From: Chitinophaga sp. H8
Lineage (GTDB): Bacteria; Bacteroidota; Bacteroidia; Chitinophagales; Chitinophagaceae
NCBI RefSeq assembly: GCF_040567655.1
Contig: NZ_JBEXAC010000003.1
Span: 456,747-520,746 of the forward strand
Length of the DNA stretch: 64,000 nt
Direction of reading: 5' to 3'
Shown here: in pieces, positions 46,401 to 55,506 of the stretch
Numbering within the stretch: position 1 is the stretch's first letter
How the letters are laid out: each line of letters begins with the position of its first letter
Position numbers and translations under genes: made by a program
Notes under the pieces: model-generated
Databases searched by the model: none
What the model saw: the letters and a program-made list of their open reading frames with translations, nothing else
What the model was told of the DNA's origin: nothing

Positions 46401-46764
46401 CCTGTTTGGCTACGAGCGCGGTATGCTGCAGCAGGAGGTCCAGTGTGTTGCTGACGGTGCGGGTACCTTTTTCCAGCGTTACGTTATTGTATTTTTCCAC
46501 TTCGTCAATAACGTAAGCCACTTTGAAGGAAGAGGCCCGTTCGAGTTTTGCCAGTGCACTTTTCAGTGGTTCACTGTGGCATTCGAGCGTCACTTTTTTT
46601 TCATACATGTTTTGCGCTCCACCAGTTTCTGCTTTAAGCAGCAAAGCCGTCAGGATAAATACCAGGAATGATGCGCTCACCCTCATAATAAAACGTGAAT
46701 TAGCAGATAGAAATGCATGCAGGGGCCATACCTTGCCCGTCGCAAAAAGTCTTGTTTTTTGCAT
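43432..46764 (-). CDS. SusC/RagA family TonB-dependent transporter with STN domain
   Basis: Transporter of 1110 residues with a long N-terminal signal region (MQKTRLF... then MRVSASFLVFILTALLLKAETGGA), an STN domain (about 50-125: VTLECHSEPLKSALAKLERA), a carboxypeptidase-like domain (ITGIVTDNTGIPLEGASVAI), plug with LHDVVVMGYGSQRKKDVTGA and TILKDASSAAIYGASGANGVVLITTKKG, and a barrel ending REFIFGLNISL. ATG 46764 is chosen over a TTG at 46773. With the FecR and ECF sigma genes upstream it forms a complete trans-envelope sensing set. Confidence 0.95.
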   Translation of the reverse strand: MQKTRLFATGKVWPLHAFLSANSRFIMRVSASFLVFILTALLLKAETGGAQNMYEKKVTLECHSEPLKSALAKLERASSFKVAYVIDEVEKYNNVTLEKGTRTVSNTLDLLLQHTALVAKQVGQTIVLFHKDAQELSLLELNRLDAGSDQAAGVITGIVTDNTGIPLEGASVAITGSAIATKTNAKGAFRLENLAAGVYSLVVTHLGYKAAGQQVTVDNNRPSHLIISLEPSVSNLHDVVVMGYGSQRKKDVTGAVSVVTSKDLENRPGTNFGYSLEGKAAGVEVVRLSGKPQAGVSIHIRGTTSITADSEPLYVVDGVPSATTFDLNPNDIETITILKDASSAAIYGASGANGVVLITTKKGKKHEPQISLNIYGGMSRVANKLDVLNRSQYIELMTELGQVADWSKYTENTDWHREVFRTAYAQNYQLSMSGGNEGTTYYLSGGWMKQDGVVRTNSVNRYNLKVNLEQKVNNFLKVGTNLSYSRWFDRNIDDNRGSGHGGVIMSVLTTPPIIGIYNPDGTFTANPLRMSFNNPVAYTDGATNGYTNSRFFGNVYGIANITSALYFKSMFGFDFSNSKYNYFLDPFKTDWGRVNKGLADLNINDHEYWLSENTLNYATAFGKHHLDALAGVSFSKTKAEASAIETKNFSGISVPTVNGGSVINSATGSRSARANQAFISRINYAYADKYLLTANFRADASSVFGPDNRWGYFPSFSAGWRISQENFLKDVAAINDLKLRFGWGKVGNDHIPEYSWYGQVSTGFNYVQGGVVQSGTAPATPENARLRWESTTQQNIGIDLAVLQSRLNFSVDAYKKETRDLLFDKPVATSTGFASALQNIGSLENKGVELTLSSKNLVHAFKWNTNVNFSINRNKVISIGEQTLMVGSIPQREETSIIKEGYPLGTFWGYIATGVDPKTGMMTYKDLDGNGEIDNSDKTVIGNANPKFSYGITNEVNWKGWSLSLFVQGVQGNDIFNGTRVETEGMIDYRNQSTAVLRRWKTSGQITDIPKATADDVTNSFISTRFVEKGSYLRVKSLSLSYNLPASLLQRARLKKVNLYITAENLYTFKKYSGYDPEVSAYGGQNGAMGIDYDTYPQVREFIFGLNISL

Positions 46765-46805
46765 ACCTTGCAATAGTTTAAAATGGTTCTCAAATTGTTT
46801 TAGAC

Positions 46806-46846
46806 AAGCCCCCTGACAGCCTGCCAGCGAACGGGGGCTTTTTCTT
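46806..46846 (+). terminator. hairpin between FecR and SusC genes
   Basis: AAGCCCCC (46806-46813) pairs with GGGGGCTT (46833-46840) and is followed on the plus strand by a T-rich run. Both flanking genes are on the minus strand, so it either blocks antisense transcription or, read the other way, weakens read-through from FecR into SusC. Confidence 0.4.
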
Positions 46847-46913
46847 TTACAGAAAAAAAGAGATGTGTTTTACTTAGGCATAACGACCTTTTTTGGTTGA
46901 TGAATATTGACAA

Positions 46914-47945
46914 TTACCTGGCATGAATAAGTACCGTATTTCCCTGAATGGTATAGGTACATTTGCCCATCGTACATAAAATTTCCATGATCTCATCCAG
47001 TGATTCTGTGCCGTCGAACATTACTTTAAACCTGGATTGTTTCAACGTGGTATCCTTAAAACTGATAGTTACATTATAACGTTTGGAGAGTTGTTGTGCA
47101 ATGACATCAAAAGAGGCGGAGGCAAACAGCATATCCTGCCGTGCCCAGCTGGTACTGGCCATTACGTCGGCAGATTTGTTTTCCGCCTGGCCGGTTAAGG
47201 TATTGTATATTACTTCTTTGTTGGCCGTCAGTTCTCCAACCGTACCCTTTTCATTTTCGACTCTTACCTTTCCTTGTTTAACCGTTACGGTGATGTTGTT
47301 TTGTCCGGGATATGCACGGATATTAAACGCGGTACCCAGTACGGTGGTCTTTAATTTCCCGGAATGGATAATAAATGGTTGTCCGGCCTGTTGTGCGATA
47401 TTAAAATAGGCCTCCCCGGAGAGGTGTACCTCTCTGGATGCGGTACCAAATCCGGAGCCATATTCGAGCTTGCTTCCCGCATGCAGGAGTACGGTGCTGC
47501 CATCCGGAAGATGCAGCCAGGTATGCGTAGCAGGAGGAGCGGTGTTTTGTACCATAGCCGGTTGGTCCGGGGGAGTGCTGTTAAAACGGTATACCAGGAA
47601 GATGACAGCAGTTAATATGGCTGCCGCGGCCAGGCCTGTCCATATTTTTCTGATGTAGCCGGTGTTCCTGGCGGGTGGAGGAGTGGGAATCGCCAGTTGC
47701 GCATAAATTTTTTCCCAATCAGCAGCAGTATATACAGCTTCCGGTACTTTTTCTTCCCATATCTTTCCTGTAGCCTGTTTTAGCAAGTCTGCACAGGCGT
47801 CCTGGCCCAGGAGCTGGTATAACTCTTCCTGTTCCTCCTGTGAAATGCTGTCTTGTAAGTGCTTATCCAGCAAATACTGCACCCTTGCCATGTTTGCATC
47901 CATATACCTGGTTGTTTGCGTGTAGGTGAGGCGCCTGTTTTTCAT
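46914..47945 (-). CDS. FecR family anti-sigma factor
   Basis: Protein of up to 343 residues: cytoplasmic helical N-terminus with the sigma-binding YTAADWEKI segment, one membrane helix (about 105-124), a FecR domain (LPDGSTVLLHAGSKLEY, LSGEAYFNIA, VLGTAFNIRAY) and a C-terminal DUF4974 domain (FDVIAQQLSKRYNVTI). ATGs at 47903 and 47891 are good alternative starts, as the first 14 residues are poorly conserved in such proteins. It follows the sigma gene by 50 bases. Confidence 0.94.
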   Translation of the reverse strand: MKNRRLTYTQTTRYMDANMARVQYLLDKHLQDSISQEEQEELYQLLGQDACADLLKQATGKIWEEKVPEAVYTAADWEKIYAQLAIPTPPPARNTGYIRKIWTGLAAAAILTAVIFLVYRFNSTPPDQPAMVQNTAPPATHTWLHLPDGSTVLLHAGSKLEYGSGFGTASREVHLSGEAYFNIAQQAGQPFIIHSGKLKTTVLGTAFNIRAYPGQNNITVTVKQGKVRVENEKGTVGELTANKEVIYNTLTGQAENKSADVMASTSWARQDMLFASASFDVIAQQLSKRYNVTISFKDTTLKQSRFKVMFDGTESLDEIMEILCTMGKCTYTIQGNTVLIHAR

Positions 47946-47995
47946 AACGCTTCTTTAACATGGAGTCAATAAATGGCTGCAACCACTATCCGGGA

Positions 47996-48595
47996 TTAAA
48001 AAAAAGTATAAAAAATTTTCAGGAGGAGATAGCCGAGTACCAGACCGGCATTTTTGAGGTAGTGGCGGATAAACTTCAGCGCTTCTCCCAGCTGATTGCT
48101 GACGGTGCTGACAGAAATGTTTAACTGTGCTGCTATCTGTTCATGATTCAGCCCCTGTATCCTGCTAAGCTGGTAGATCTGGCGGCGTTTGGGAGGAAGC
48201 TGGAGGATGGCCTTGTTAAGTAAGGCATTGCTTTCATTGAGTTGGATACTATCGGCTGTTTCGTAATCGTATTCCTGTTGCTGGCGCAGCAGGTTGTCAC
48301 GCAATTGCAGTTCTTTGGCCGCTTTTTTAAAATGGCGGCTGATCAGGTTATGGGTGATGGTATAAATATAAGCTTCGGGGTTTTCCACCCCGGCCAGCTG
48401 GCTGCGGCTGTTCCAAAGGTTATAACATACTTCCTGGAGAATTTCTTCGCTGATGGTATTGGATTTGGTCAGTTTCAGCGCGAGGTAAAATATTTTGTGC
48501 CGGTAGTGGTCATATAGCTGGCGGAAACAGTGTGCATCACCTTCCGAAATCTTTTCGAACCATTCTTTTAGCTGATATTGACTGGAGCCCCTCAT
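47996..48595 (-). CDS. ECF RNA polymerase sigma-70 factor
   Basis: Protein of 199 residues with sigma region 2 (HCFRQLYDHYRHKIFYLALKL...EEILQEVCYNLW) and region 4 (LPPKRRQIYQLSRIQGLNHEQIAAQLNIS), of the Bacteroidota FecI-like type. First gene of the set sigma-FecR-SusC-SusD and the presumed activator of it. A near-consensus -7 element (TACCTTTC on the minus strand, 48617-48610) lies 15 bases before the start. Confidence 0.94.
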   Translation of the reverse strand: MRGSSQYQLKEWFEKISEGDAHCFRQLYDHYRHKIFYLALKLTKSNTISEEILQEVCYNLWNSRSQLAGVENPEAYIYTITHNLISRHFKKAAKELQLRDNLLRQQQEYDYETADSIQLNESNALLNKAILQLPPKRRQIYQLSRIQGLNHEQIAAQLNISVSTVSNQLGEALKFIRHYLKNAGLVLGYLLLKIFYTFF

Positions 48596-48671
48596 ATTGA
48601 TGACACGGGGAAAGGTAGATAAATTATTTCATACCGGAAGGAGATTTTAGCAGCATGGGGGTGGGGTATAA

Positions 48672-48706
48672 AAAAAGATGGCCCGGCAAATGCGGACCAC
48701 CTTTTT
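48672..48706 (-). terminator. intrinsic terminator of the icd gene
   Basis: Imperfect stem (48672-48685 with 48693-48706, two mismatches, 7-base loop) followed on the minus strand by T residues; 22 bases past the stop. Confidence 0.7.
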
Positions 48707-48728
48707 ATCTTAAAAACAATAGTACTTA

Positions 48729-49958
48729 TTATTGCAGTTTTGCTTTCAGCGCGCTGTCCAGTTCCTGCAGGAATTCTTCGGTATACAGGTAATCTTTACC
48801 GTGTGTTACCTTGTTGCCATGGATACAAACGGCCAGATCCTTGGTCATTTTACCACTTTCCACTGTTTCGATACAAACCTGTTCCAGTGCATGGCAGAAG
48901 TTGATCAGGGCCTGGTTGTTATCCAGCTTTCCACGGAATTCCAGACCGCGGGTCCATGCAAAGATGGAAGCGATAGGATTGGTAGAAGTAGGTTTACCAG
49001 CCTGGTGATCACGGTAGTGACGGGTAACGGTACCATGTGCCGCTTCTGCTTCCATGGTTTTACCATCTGGTGTGATCAGGGTAGAGGTCATCAAGCCCAG
49101 GGAGCCAAAACCTTGCGCTACGGTATCAGATTGTACATCGCCATCGTAGTTCTTACAAGCCCATACAAAGTTACCATTCCATTTCAGGGCGCTCGCCACC
49201 ATGTCATCAATAAGACGGTGCTCGTAGGTTAAGCCGTTTTTCTCAAACTCAGCTTTAAACTCCTGTTGGTAGATTTCTTCAAAAATATCTTTAAAACGGC
49301 CATCGTATTTTTTCAGGATGGTGTTTTTGGTACTCAGGTATAAAGGCCATTTTTTCATCAGGGCCTGATTAAAGCACGCACGGGCAAATCCTTTGATAGA
49401 TTCGTCTGTGTTGTACATCGCCAGGGCTACGCCGTCGCCTTTGAAGTTATATACTTCATGTTCGATTACTTCTCCGTTTTCGCCTTCAAACTTAATGGTG
49501 AGTTTACCTTTTCCTTTGGTCACGAAATCGGTAGCACGGTATTGGTCACCAAATGCATGACGGCCTATACAGATAGGAGCAGTCCAGTTGGGTACCAGAC
49601 GAGGTACATTTTTCATTACAATAGGCTCACGGAAAACAGTACCATCCAGGATGTTACGGATAGTACCATTGGGTGATTTCCACATTTGTTTTAAGCTAAA
49701 CTCTTTTACGCGTTCTTCGTCCGGAGTGATCGTTGCACATTTGATACCTACGCCGTATTGTTTAATGGCATTAGCAGCATCAATGGTTACCTGATCATTG
49801 GTTGCATCACGGTGTTCTACACCCAGGTCAAAATATTTAATATCTACGTCCAGGTAAGGAAGTATCAGTTTGTCCTTTATGAATTTCCAGATGATCCGTG
49901 TCATCTCATCTCCATCCAGTTCTACAACCGGATTAACGACTTTGATTTTTTCAGCCAT
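48729..49958 (-). CDS. icd: NADP-dependent isocitrate dehydrogenase, eukaryotic-type subfamily
   Basis: TCA-cycle enzyme of 409 residues converting isocitrate to 2-oxoglutarate. Sequence marks of the homodimeric type II (mitochondrial/cytosolic-like) subfamily: [48 protein letters not shown], and [31 protein letters not shown]. The HYR segment after GTVTR is typical of NADP use in this subfamily. Length is normal. It lies 203 bases from a second, differently built isocitrate dehydrogenase on the same strand. Confidence 0.96.
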   Translation of the reverse strand: MAEKIKVVNPVVELDGDEMTRIIWKFIKDKLILPYLDVDIKYFDLGVEHRDATNDQVTIDAANAIKQYGVGIKCATITPDEERVKEFSLKQMWKSPNGTIRNILDGTVFREPIVMKNVPRLVPNWTAPICIGRHAFGDQYRATDFVTKGKGKLTIKFEGENGEVIEHEVYNFKGDGVALAMYNTDESIKGFARACFNQALMKKWPLYLSTKNTILKKYDGRFKDIFEEIYQQEFKAEFEKNGLTYEHRLIDDMVASALKWNGNFVWACKNYDGDVQSDTVAQGFGSLGLMTSTLITPDGKTMEAEAAHGTVTRHYRDHQAGKPTSTNPIASIFAWTRGLEFRGKLDNNQALINFCHALEQVCIETVESGKMTKDLAVCIHGNKVTHGKDYLYTEEFLQELDSALKAKLQ

Positions 49959-50093
49959 TTCAGGTGTTTTAAAATTTTAATTTTGAATCACAACAACTAT
50001 TCAAGCAAATATCCCTTAGGGGGAAATAATCTCGAAATATACGAATAGTGTATTTAAAACACAAATTCAGACTGTTAATTCCTTAAAACACGA

Positions 50094-50137
50094 ATTCCAA
50101 ACCCCTTTTCTGATCGGCAGAACCTGGTGTTTGGAAT
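50094..50137 (-). terminator. probable terminator hairpin
   Basis: A 12-bp stem with one mismatch (50094-50105 with 50126-50137, 20-base loop) 25 bases past the stop of the second isocitrate dehydrogenase. No strong T-run, so moderate support. Confidence 0.45.
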
Positions 50138-50161
50138 CCATGATATATTTTTAAAAATTTA

Positions 50162-51433
50162 CTAGTGTTGCATTTGTTTGATCACCTCATCGGCAAACTC
50201 ACTGGTTTTAACCAGGGTGGCATCGTCCATCAGGTTGTAGAAGTCGATGGTAACCCTTTTGCGCATAATAGCGGTGCTAAGCCCATGTACAATGATATTG
50301 GCAGCTTCTTTCCAGCCCATGTATTCCAGCATCATTACCCCGCTCAGAATTACGGAAGAAGGGTTCATGGTATTGGTATTGGCAAAGCGGGGAGCAGTAC
50401 CATGCGTAGCCTCAAATACTGCGTGTCCGGTCATGTAGTTGATATTTGCACCAGGTGCAATACCGATACCGCCTACCGCTGCCGCCAGTGCATCGGAAAT
50501 ATAGTCACCATTAAGGTTCAGGGTAGCTACCACGGAATATTCCTGCGGAGCCAGAAGGATCTGCTGCAGGAAGTTGTCTGCAATCACATCCTTGATGAGG
50601 AGCTTGTTATGCGCCAGGGCAATCTTCATCTCCTGGTTAGCTGCTTCTTCTCCCTGTTCTTTCTTGGTTTTTTCCCACTGTTCCCAGGTATATACCTGAT
50701 CGCCAAATTCCCTGGCAGCCAGTTCATATCCCCAGTTCTTAAAGCCGCCTTCCGTGAATTTCATGATATTCCCTTTGTGCACCAGGCTTACAGAAGGACG
50801 TTTGTGTTCCAGTGCATATAAGATAGCTGCACGGATCAGTCTTTCAGAGCCTTCTTTAGATACGGGTTTGATACCGAGGGAAGAAGTTTCCGGGAAACGT
50901 ATTTTGGTAACCCCCATTTCATGCTGAAGGAAATCAAGGAGCTTTTTAGCCTCGGGAGTACCGTACATGTATTCTATACCCGCATAGATATCTTCTGTGT
51001 TTTCACGGAAAATAACCATGTCTACTTTTTCCGGGTGTTTTACCGGGGAAGGTACTTTATTAAACCAGCGTACCGGTCTTACACAGGCGTAGAGGTCCAG
51101 TTCCTGACGCATAGCTACGTTCAGGGAGCGAATACCACCACCTACCGGTGTTGATAAAGGACCTTTAATGGATACCAGGTATTGCTTTAAAGCGTCGAGG
51201 GTGGGTTTGGGCAGCCATTCGCCGGTTTCTTTAAAGGCTTTTTCACCTGCCAGCACTTCTTTCCATGCTATTTTTCTTTCCTGCCCATAGGCTTTTTCCA
51301 CTGCAGCGTCAAAAACACGTACACTGGCGCGCCAGATGTCCGGGCCTATGCCATCGCCTTCTATAAATGGAATAATGGGGTGATTCGGGACCTTCAACTG
51401 GCCATCAATCATTAAGATGCTTTCTGCCGGCAT
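50162..51433 (-). CDS. isocitrate dehydrogenase, E. coli Icd-type subfamily
   Basis: Protein of 423 residues resembling E. coli Icd along its whole length: [44 protein letters not shown] (includes the Ser that AceK phosphorylates in E. coli), [16 protein letters not shown] and [12 protein letters not shown]. The coenzyme pocket is unusual: the positions that are Lys344, Tyr345, Val351, Tyr391 and Arg395 in the NADP enzyme read Arg, Phe, Met, Ile and Asn. Either cofactor is possible. An in-frame ATG at 51412 is an alternative start. Confidence 0.92.
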   Translation of the reverse strand: MPAESILMIDGQLKVPNHPIIPFIEGDGIGPDIWRASVRVFDAAVEKAYGQERKIAWKEVLAGEKAFKETGEWLPKPTLDALKQYLVSIKGPLSTPVGGGIRSLNVAMRQELDLYACVRPVRWFNKVPSPVKHPEKVDMVIFRENTEDIYAGIEYMYGTPEAKKLLDFLQHEMGVTKIRFPETSSLGIKPVSKEGSERLIRAAILYALEHKRPSVSLVHKGNIMKFTEGGFKNWGYELAAREFGDQVYTWEQWEKTKKEQGEEAANQEMKIALAHNKLLIKDVIADNFLQQILLAPQEYSVVATLNLNGDYISDALAAAVGGIGIAPGANINYMTGHAVFEATHGTAPRFANTNTMNPSSVILSGVMMLEYMGWKEAANIIVHGLSTAIMRKRVTIDFYNLMDDATLVKTSEFADEVIKQMQH

Positions 51434-51475
51434 AAAACAGTTTCTTTATGCGTTACGTAAATATTTTACCGAGCG

Positions 51476-51483
51476 CAAAGTTA
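51476..51483 (-). promoter_or_regulatory. Bacteroidota -7 element for the second isocitrate dehydrogenase
   Basis: Minus-strand TAACTTTG is an exact TAnnTTTG match 43 bases upstream of the start codon. The -33 part is not evident. Confidence 0.45.
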
Positions 51484-51576
51484 ACGCATTTCACTTTCAG
51501 TTGACGGACAGCTGGCTACAATTAACAATTCCTGTGAGGACATATTTGTAAGTATTATCATGAACTGTTTTTGCCC

Positions 51577-52287
51577 ATGTTAAGATTAATGTTATTTTGC
51601 TGTATACTGATATCAGGTTGCAAAAAGAAAGCTACAGCTATGGTTACAGGTCCTGTTATTACTACAGATACTGCATATGATGATTATACTTATCTGGCGC
51701 TCGGGGATAGTTATACAATAGGGGAAAGTGTACCTGAAACGGCTCGTTTTCCGGAACAGGCGGTACAATTGCTGCGGGCAGCCCATATCCGGATAGCAGC
51801 GCCGCGCATTGTAGCTACTACCGGGTGGACCACAGACGAGCTGCAGGCAGGTATCACAACGGCTAATATCCAGGGTAGCTACGATGTGGTCACCTTACTG
51901 ATAGGGGTGAATGACCAGTACCGTGGACGGCCGGTAGCGGAATACCGGCCATTATTTACCGCCTTGCTGCAACAGGCCATCGGATTTGCCGGCGGTCATG
52001 CGGAAAGGGTGGTGGTGATATCCATACCTGACTGGGGCGTAACCCCTTATGCCAGCGGGCGCAACCGGCAGCAGATTGCTGCGGAAATTGATGCTTATAA
52101 TGTGGCTAACAAAGCCATTACTGCCAGCATGGGAGCGGCTTACCTCGATATTACCCCTGGTTCCCGCAAAGCGGCTACGGATACTTCCCTGATAGCGGAG
52201 GATGGGTTACATCCTTCCGGTAAGGCATATACTATATGGGCCAAAGCACTGTTGCCTCTGCTGAAAAAAGCATTAGGGAAGCAATAA
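51577..52287 (+). CDS. SGNH/GDSL hydrolase lipoprotein
   Basis: Lipoprotein of 236 residues (lipobox LISGC, Cys15) with the SGNH esterase fold: block I ALGDSYTIGE (Ser45), block III GVNDQYRG, and block V EDGLHPSG (Asp and His). It is probably a periplasmic or surface esterase/deacetylase; substrate is unknown. ATG 51577 is chosen; a TTG at 51571 is six bases upstream. It diverges from the isocitrate dehydrogenase gene. Confidence 0.9.
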   Translation: MLRLMLFCCILISGCKKKATAMVTGPVITTDTAYDDYTYLALGDSYTIGESVPETARFPEQAVQLLRAAHIRIAAPRIVATTGWTTDELQAGITTANIQGSYDVVTLLIGVNDQYRGRPVAEYRPLFTALLQQAIGFAGGHAERVVVISIPDWGVTPYASGRNRQQIAAEIDAYNVANKAITASMGAAYLDITPGSRKAATDTSLIAEDGLHPSGKAYTIWAKALLPLLKKALGKQ

Positions 52288-52372
52288 GTGGTGAATGCGC
52301 TCATTTAATACTGCAACTATTTCCCTTTTCAACAGATTATGCGTAAATTCAGCGGCTAGAAAAACCTAAACC

Positions 52373-53041
52373 ATGGAGTACCATATCGTAAAAATCCTAT
52401 CCGTAGAAAAGGTTACGCATGACGTAAGACGATTTAAAGTAGAAAAGCCGGCAGGTTATACCTTCACGCCGGGGCAGGCCACAGAAGTATCGCTTGTTAA
52501 AAAGGGATGGGAAGAAGAACGCCGTCCTTTCACTTTTACCGGGCTGAATGACTGGGATCACCTGGAGTTTACCATCAAAATTTATGATGAACATAACAGT
52601 GTTACACACGCGCTGGGGCAATTGCAGGCAGGCGATGAGATTATGTTGCATGATGTATGGGGGGCCATTCATTATAAAGGACCAGGTGTTTTTATAGCGG
52701 GAGGAGCTGGTGTAACGCCGTTCATCGCCATCTTCCGGCAGCTGCAAAAGGATGGCAATCTGGCTGGTAACAAATTGCTGTTTTCCAATAAAACCAAAGC
52801 TGATATTATCCTGGAAGCGGAATTCCGGGGGATGCTCGGTACTGATTTTATTAATACCCTTACTAAGGAAGCAGTACCTGGATATGATCACCGGGTGATA
52901 GATGAAAGTTACCTGCGTGAAAAAGTGGACCGCTTTGACCAGCAGTTTTATATCTGCGGTCCCGATCCTATGGTACAGCAATTAAAAGAAATACTGGTGC
53001 GCCTGGCAGGTAATGAATCCCTGGTTACTGTAGAGGTCTGA
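52373..53041 (+). CDS. ferredoxin/flavodoxin reductase-like FAD-NAD(P) oxidoreductase
   Basis: Cytoplasmic protein of 222 residues with the FNR fold: FAD-binding RPFTFTG in place of RxYS, a phosphate loop HDVWGAIHY, NAD(P)-binding GGAGVTPFIAIFRQL, and C-terminal YICGPDPMVQQL. No iron-sulfur or heme domain is attached, so it must pass electrons to a separate partner. It stands alone, 85 bases after the SGNH gene. Confidence 0.88.
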   Translation: MEYHIVKILSVEKVTHDVRRFKVEKPAGYTFTPGQATEVSLVKKGWEEERRPFTFTGLNDWDHLEFTIKIYDEHNSVTHALGQLQAGDEIMLHDVWGAIHYKGPGVFIAGGAGVTPFIAIFRQLQKDGNLAGNKLLFSNKTKADIILEAEFRGMLGTDFINTLTKEAVPGYDHRVIDESYLREKVDRFDQQFYICGPDPMVQQLKEILVRLAGNESLVTVEV

Positions 53042-53226
53042 TGTATTTTAATAATAACCTTTTGGCATCGCTCCAGCGGATGCGGCGCTTTTGTTTGTCC
53101 CGGACAGTTACCCCTGACTTTACCATATTTACCGCAGTTACCACCGGTGAACAATAGATGGCCGCTATTTTCACCGGTATTTTCCTGCCATTTACCGGAA
53201 GTAATTGATTTTTAGCCTAAATGGGC

Positions 53227-53257
53227 TTGAAGGAGCGGTGTGGCAGCACTAGATTTG
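53227..53257 (+). promoter_or_regulatory. promoter of the LiaF-LytTR operon
   Basis: TTG (53227-53229), 20-base spacer, TAGATTTG (53250-53257): full Bacteroidota consensus, 20 bases before the start codon. The rest of the 235-base gap shows no gene. Confidence 0.7.
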
Positions 53258-53276
53258 TATTCATAAATTAAAAAAC

Positions 53277-54008
53277 ATGGAAAACATAGATAAAAAGGAC
53301 TTTAAGCGCAAAAGGAATGGTAACTGGGGAGGCATTGTACTGATTGTGGTAGGTGTGTTCCTGTTGCTGGGCCGCATGAATCTTGCTATCCCTGCCTGGG
53401 CAAAGTCCTGGCAAATGCTGCTGATCATCATAGGTGTATTGGTAGGTGCGAAGCATAAGTTCCGCGGTGGAGGCTGGGTGATTATGATTATAGTAGGCGC
53501 CATTTTTATGGTACGGGATTTTGCAACGCTTCCTTTTAATTCCTCCCAGTTTGTGTGGCCGGCATTACTGATAGCACTGGGTATATTTATGTTGTTTAAA
53601 AAGAGCTGTGAATACAAGGGGCAGGGACATAAGTTCAAGGTGCAAGAGGGGACCAGCAATGAGGATACTGTGAATTCTATAGTGGTATTCAGTGGAGAAA
53701 GCAAGATCATTCTTTCCAAGAATTTTAAAGGCGGCAAGATCACCGCTGTTTTCGGAGGATCGGATATCAACCTGATGCAGGCCGATTTTAATGGTACCGT
53801 GGAGATAGATGTACAGGCTGTATTTGGAGGAACAGAAATTGTAGTGCCTTCCAATTGGACAGTACGCGTAGATATCAGTCCCATCTTTGGCGGAGTGGAA
53901 GACAACCGGCCACTGGAGCTGATGAAAGCCAACTCTTCTCCGGAGAAGATACTGGTATTGAAAGGTACCTGCGTATTTGGCGGGATTGAGATCAAAAGTT
54001 ATGCTTAA
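53277..54008 (+). CDS. LiaF-like membrane protein
   Basis: Protein of 243 residues: N-terminal four-helix membrane domain of the DUF5668/LiaF type (GIVLIVVGVFLLLGRM, LLIIIGVLVG, WVIMIIVGAIFMV, WPALLIALGIFML), then a C-terminal beta-helix-like domain (about 125-243) with repeated FGG motifs (VFGGSDINL, VFGGTEIVVP, IFGGVEDN, VFGGIEIKS) as in cell-wall-active antibiotic response proteins. In Firmicutes LiaF restrains the LiaRS system. Here it heads an operon with a LytS/LytTR pair. Confidence 0.9.
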   Translation: MENIDKKDFKRKRNGNWGGIVLIVVGVFLLLGRMNLAIPAWAKSWQMLLIIIGVLVGAKHKFRGGGWVIMIIVGAIFMVRDFATLPFNSSQFVWPALLIALGIFMLFKKSCEYKGQGHKFKVQEGTSNEDTVNSIVVFSGESKIILSKNFKGGKITAVFGGSDINLMQADFNGTVEIDVQAVFGGTEIVVPSNWTVRVDISPIFGGVEDNRPLELMKANSSPEKILVLKGTCVFGGIEIKSYA

Positions 54009-54070
54009 TCATTCCCGGGTCTAATTTTAACCATATCATTATTTCATCCAACTTTTTAAATCTATATTAT

Positions 54071-54424
54071 ATGCATTGGTTTGTTGCGAAAGTAGTTTAC
54101 CAGATTATTTGCGGAAATGGTAATCACATGCCACAGTTCGACGAGCAGTTACGTTTGATCAGTGCTATCAATAAACAGGAAGCACTACGCAAAGCAAAGG
54201 AAATAGGGGTACAGGAGCAATATGCTTTCAGGAATCAGAAGCAGGAGCTGGTGGAGTGGAAGTTTATCAATGTGCCGGAAGTATATACACTGGACCAGCT
54301 TACGGATGGGATGGAATTGTACTCCCGTATTGAGGAGCCCAACAATGCCAGTTCTTATCTGGCCTGGTTGCAGATGAAGTCTGCAGAGTTACAGGAACAA
54401 AAGAGTGTTGAGCTCAGCGCATAA
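54071..54424 (+). CDS. DUF4288 domain protein
   Basis: Protein of 117 residues. WFVAKVVYQIICGNGNHMPQFDEQLRLI and the following EALRKAKEIG are typical of DUF4288, a small cytoplasmic family of unknown function. It sits between the LiaF-like and kinase genes (62 and 20 bases), so is probably part of the same operon. Confidence 0.82.
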   Translation: MHWFVAKVVYQIICGNGNHMPQFDEQLRLISAINKQEALRKAKEIGVQEQYAFRNQKQELVEWKFINVPEVYTLDQLTDGMELYSRIEEPNNASSYLAWLQMKSAELQEQKSVELSA

Positions 54425-54444
54425 TTATTAAAAATTAACCGGTA

Positions 54445-55506
54445 TTGGCCAGGCAACCATTTTCAGATCTACCCATACGCTGGATGTTCTTCTACACATT
54501 CAGCATTGTGCTGCTTATCAACGCAGCATTGCTGTATTATGGGTTTGATTTTTCCGTGGAGCTATCGTTGACAGATGCGGCTATACATACTTTTTTATTA
54601 GTAGTAGCCACTGTGGCGATCATTTATAATCTGAAATATTACCGGCCGCCGGAATGGAAGTATCTATATGTGCTGATGCTGAGTGTCAGCTTGTCGATTG
54701 CCTGGGCTTGCGCAGCTTCCAATATAAGTGCCCCGGTATTTCCGGAGGATCATAATTATGACAGCTGGCTGAACAGCGCACTACCGGTGCGGATGATCAT
54801 CGGTGGATTGTTTTTGACAGGGGTAGGGATGAGGTGCCTGCTGTGGTATGATATAGCCGCCCAACGGGAGGAGCTGGAAAGAAAAGATACGGCAGAGAAA
54901 ATGTCGAAGGAAGCCGAATTGTATAAGCTGCGTCAGCAACTGCAACCGCATTTTTTGTTTAACAGTTTAAATTCTATCAATGCCCTGATCACTCTACGTC
55001 CGCAACAGGCCCGTGAAATGGTACTGAAGTTGTCTGATTTTCTGCGGGGTTCCTTAAAGCGGGAGGATGAGCAATGGATCTCTTTACCGGAAGAACTGCA
55101 ATACCTGGAATGGTATCTGGATATTGAGAAAGTTCGTTTTGGACACCGCTTATCCACCAACGTTGTTTCGGGGGAAGATGCCAGGCAGCTGTTTATTCCG
55201 CCCATGCTGTTGCAGCCGGTGGTGGAAAATGCAATCAAATACGGATTGTATGATACTACAGAGGCGATTACCATCAGCATAAAAGCCTGGACAAAAGAGG
55301 ATATGCTTTATATAGAAGTACAGAATCCATTTGATGTAGCTTTGCAACAGCCTAATAAAGGAACAGGGTTTGGATTAACTTCTATTTCACGGAGATTATA
55401 CTTGTTATTTGGCCGGCAGGACCTGCTGGAAACAACCATTTCGGGGAATATTTATACCACGCTAATTAAAGTACCGCAAACAAATGATAAAAGCAATCAT
55501 AATTGA
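54445..55506 (+). CDS. LytS-type sensor histidine kinase
   Basis: Protein of 353 residues with four membrane helices (about 14-33, 43-62, 72-92, 108-128), a coiled segment, and a His_kinase domain with LRQQLQPHFLFNSLNSI (phospho-acceptor His169) and a HATPase part (PPMLLQPVVENAIKYG, GTGFGLTSI). There is no extracellular sensor domain, so the stimulus may be sensed in the membrane or through the LiaF-like partner. The start is a TTG at 54445 (stop just upstream in frame); ATG 54484 would begin at the first helix. Confidence 0.9.
   Translation: MARQPFSDLPIRWMFFYTFSIVLLINAALLYYGFDFSVELSLTDAAIHTFLLVVATVAIIYNLKYYRPPEWKYLYVLMLSVSLSIAWACAASNISAPVFPEDHNYDSWLNSALPVRMIIGGLFLTGVGMRCLLWYDIAAQREELERKDTAEKMSKEAELYKLRQQLQPHFLFNSLNSINALITLRPQQAREMVLKLSDFLRGSLKREDEQWISLPEELQYLEWYLDIEKVRFGHRLSTNVVSGEDARQLFIPPMLLQPVVENAIKYGLYDTTEAITISIKAWTKEDMLYIEVQNPFDVALQQPNKGTGFGLTSISRRLYLLFGRQDLLETTISGNIYTTLIKVPQTNDKSNHN

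Noticed and set aside
52948..53154. Minus-strand frame across the end of the flavin reductase gene
   Set aside because: Half overlaps a conserved CGPDPM end and no promoter or motif supports it.
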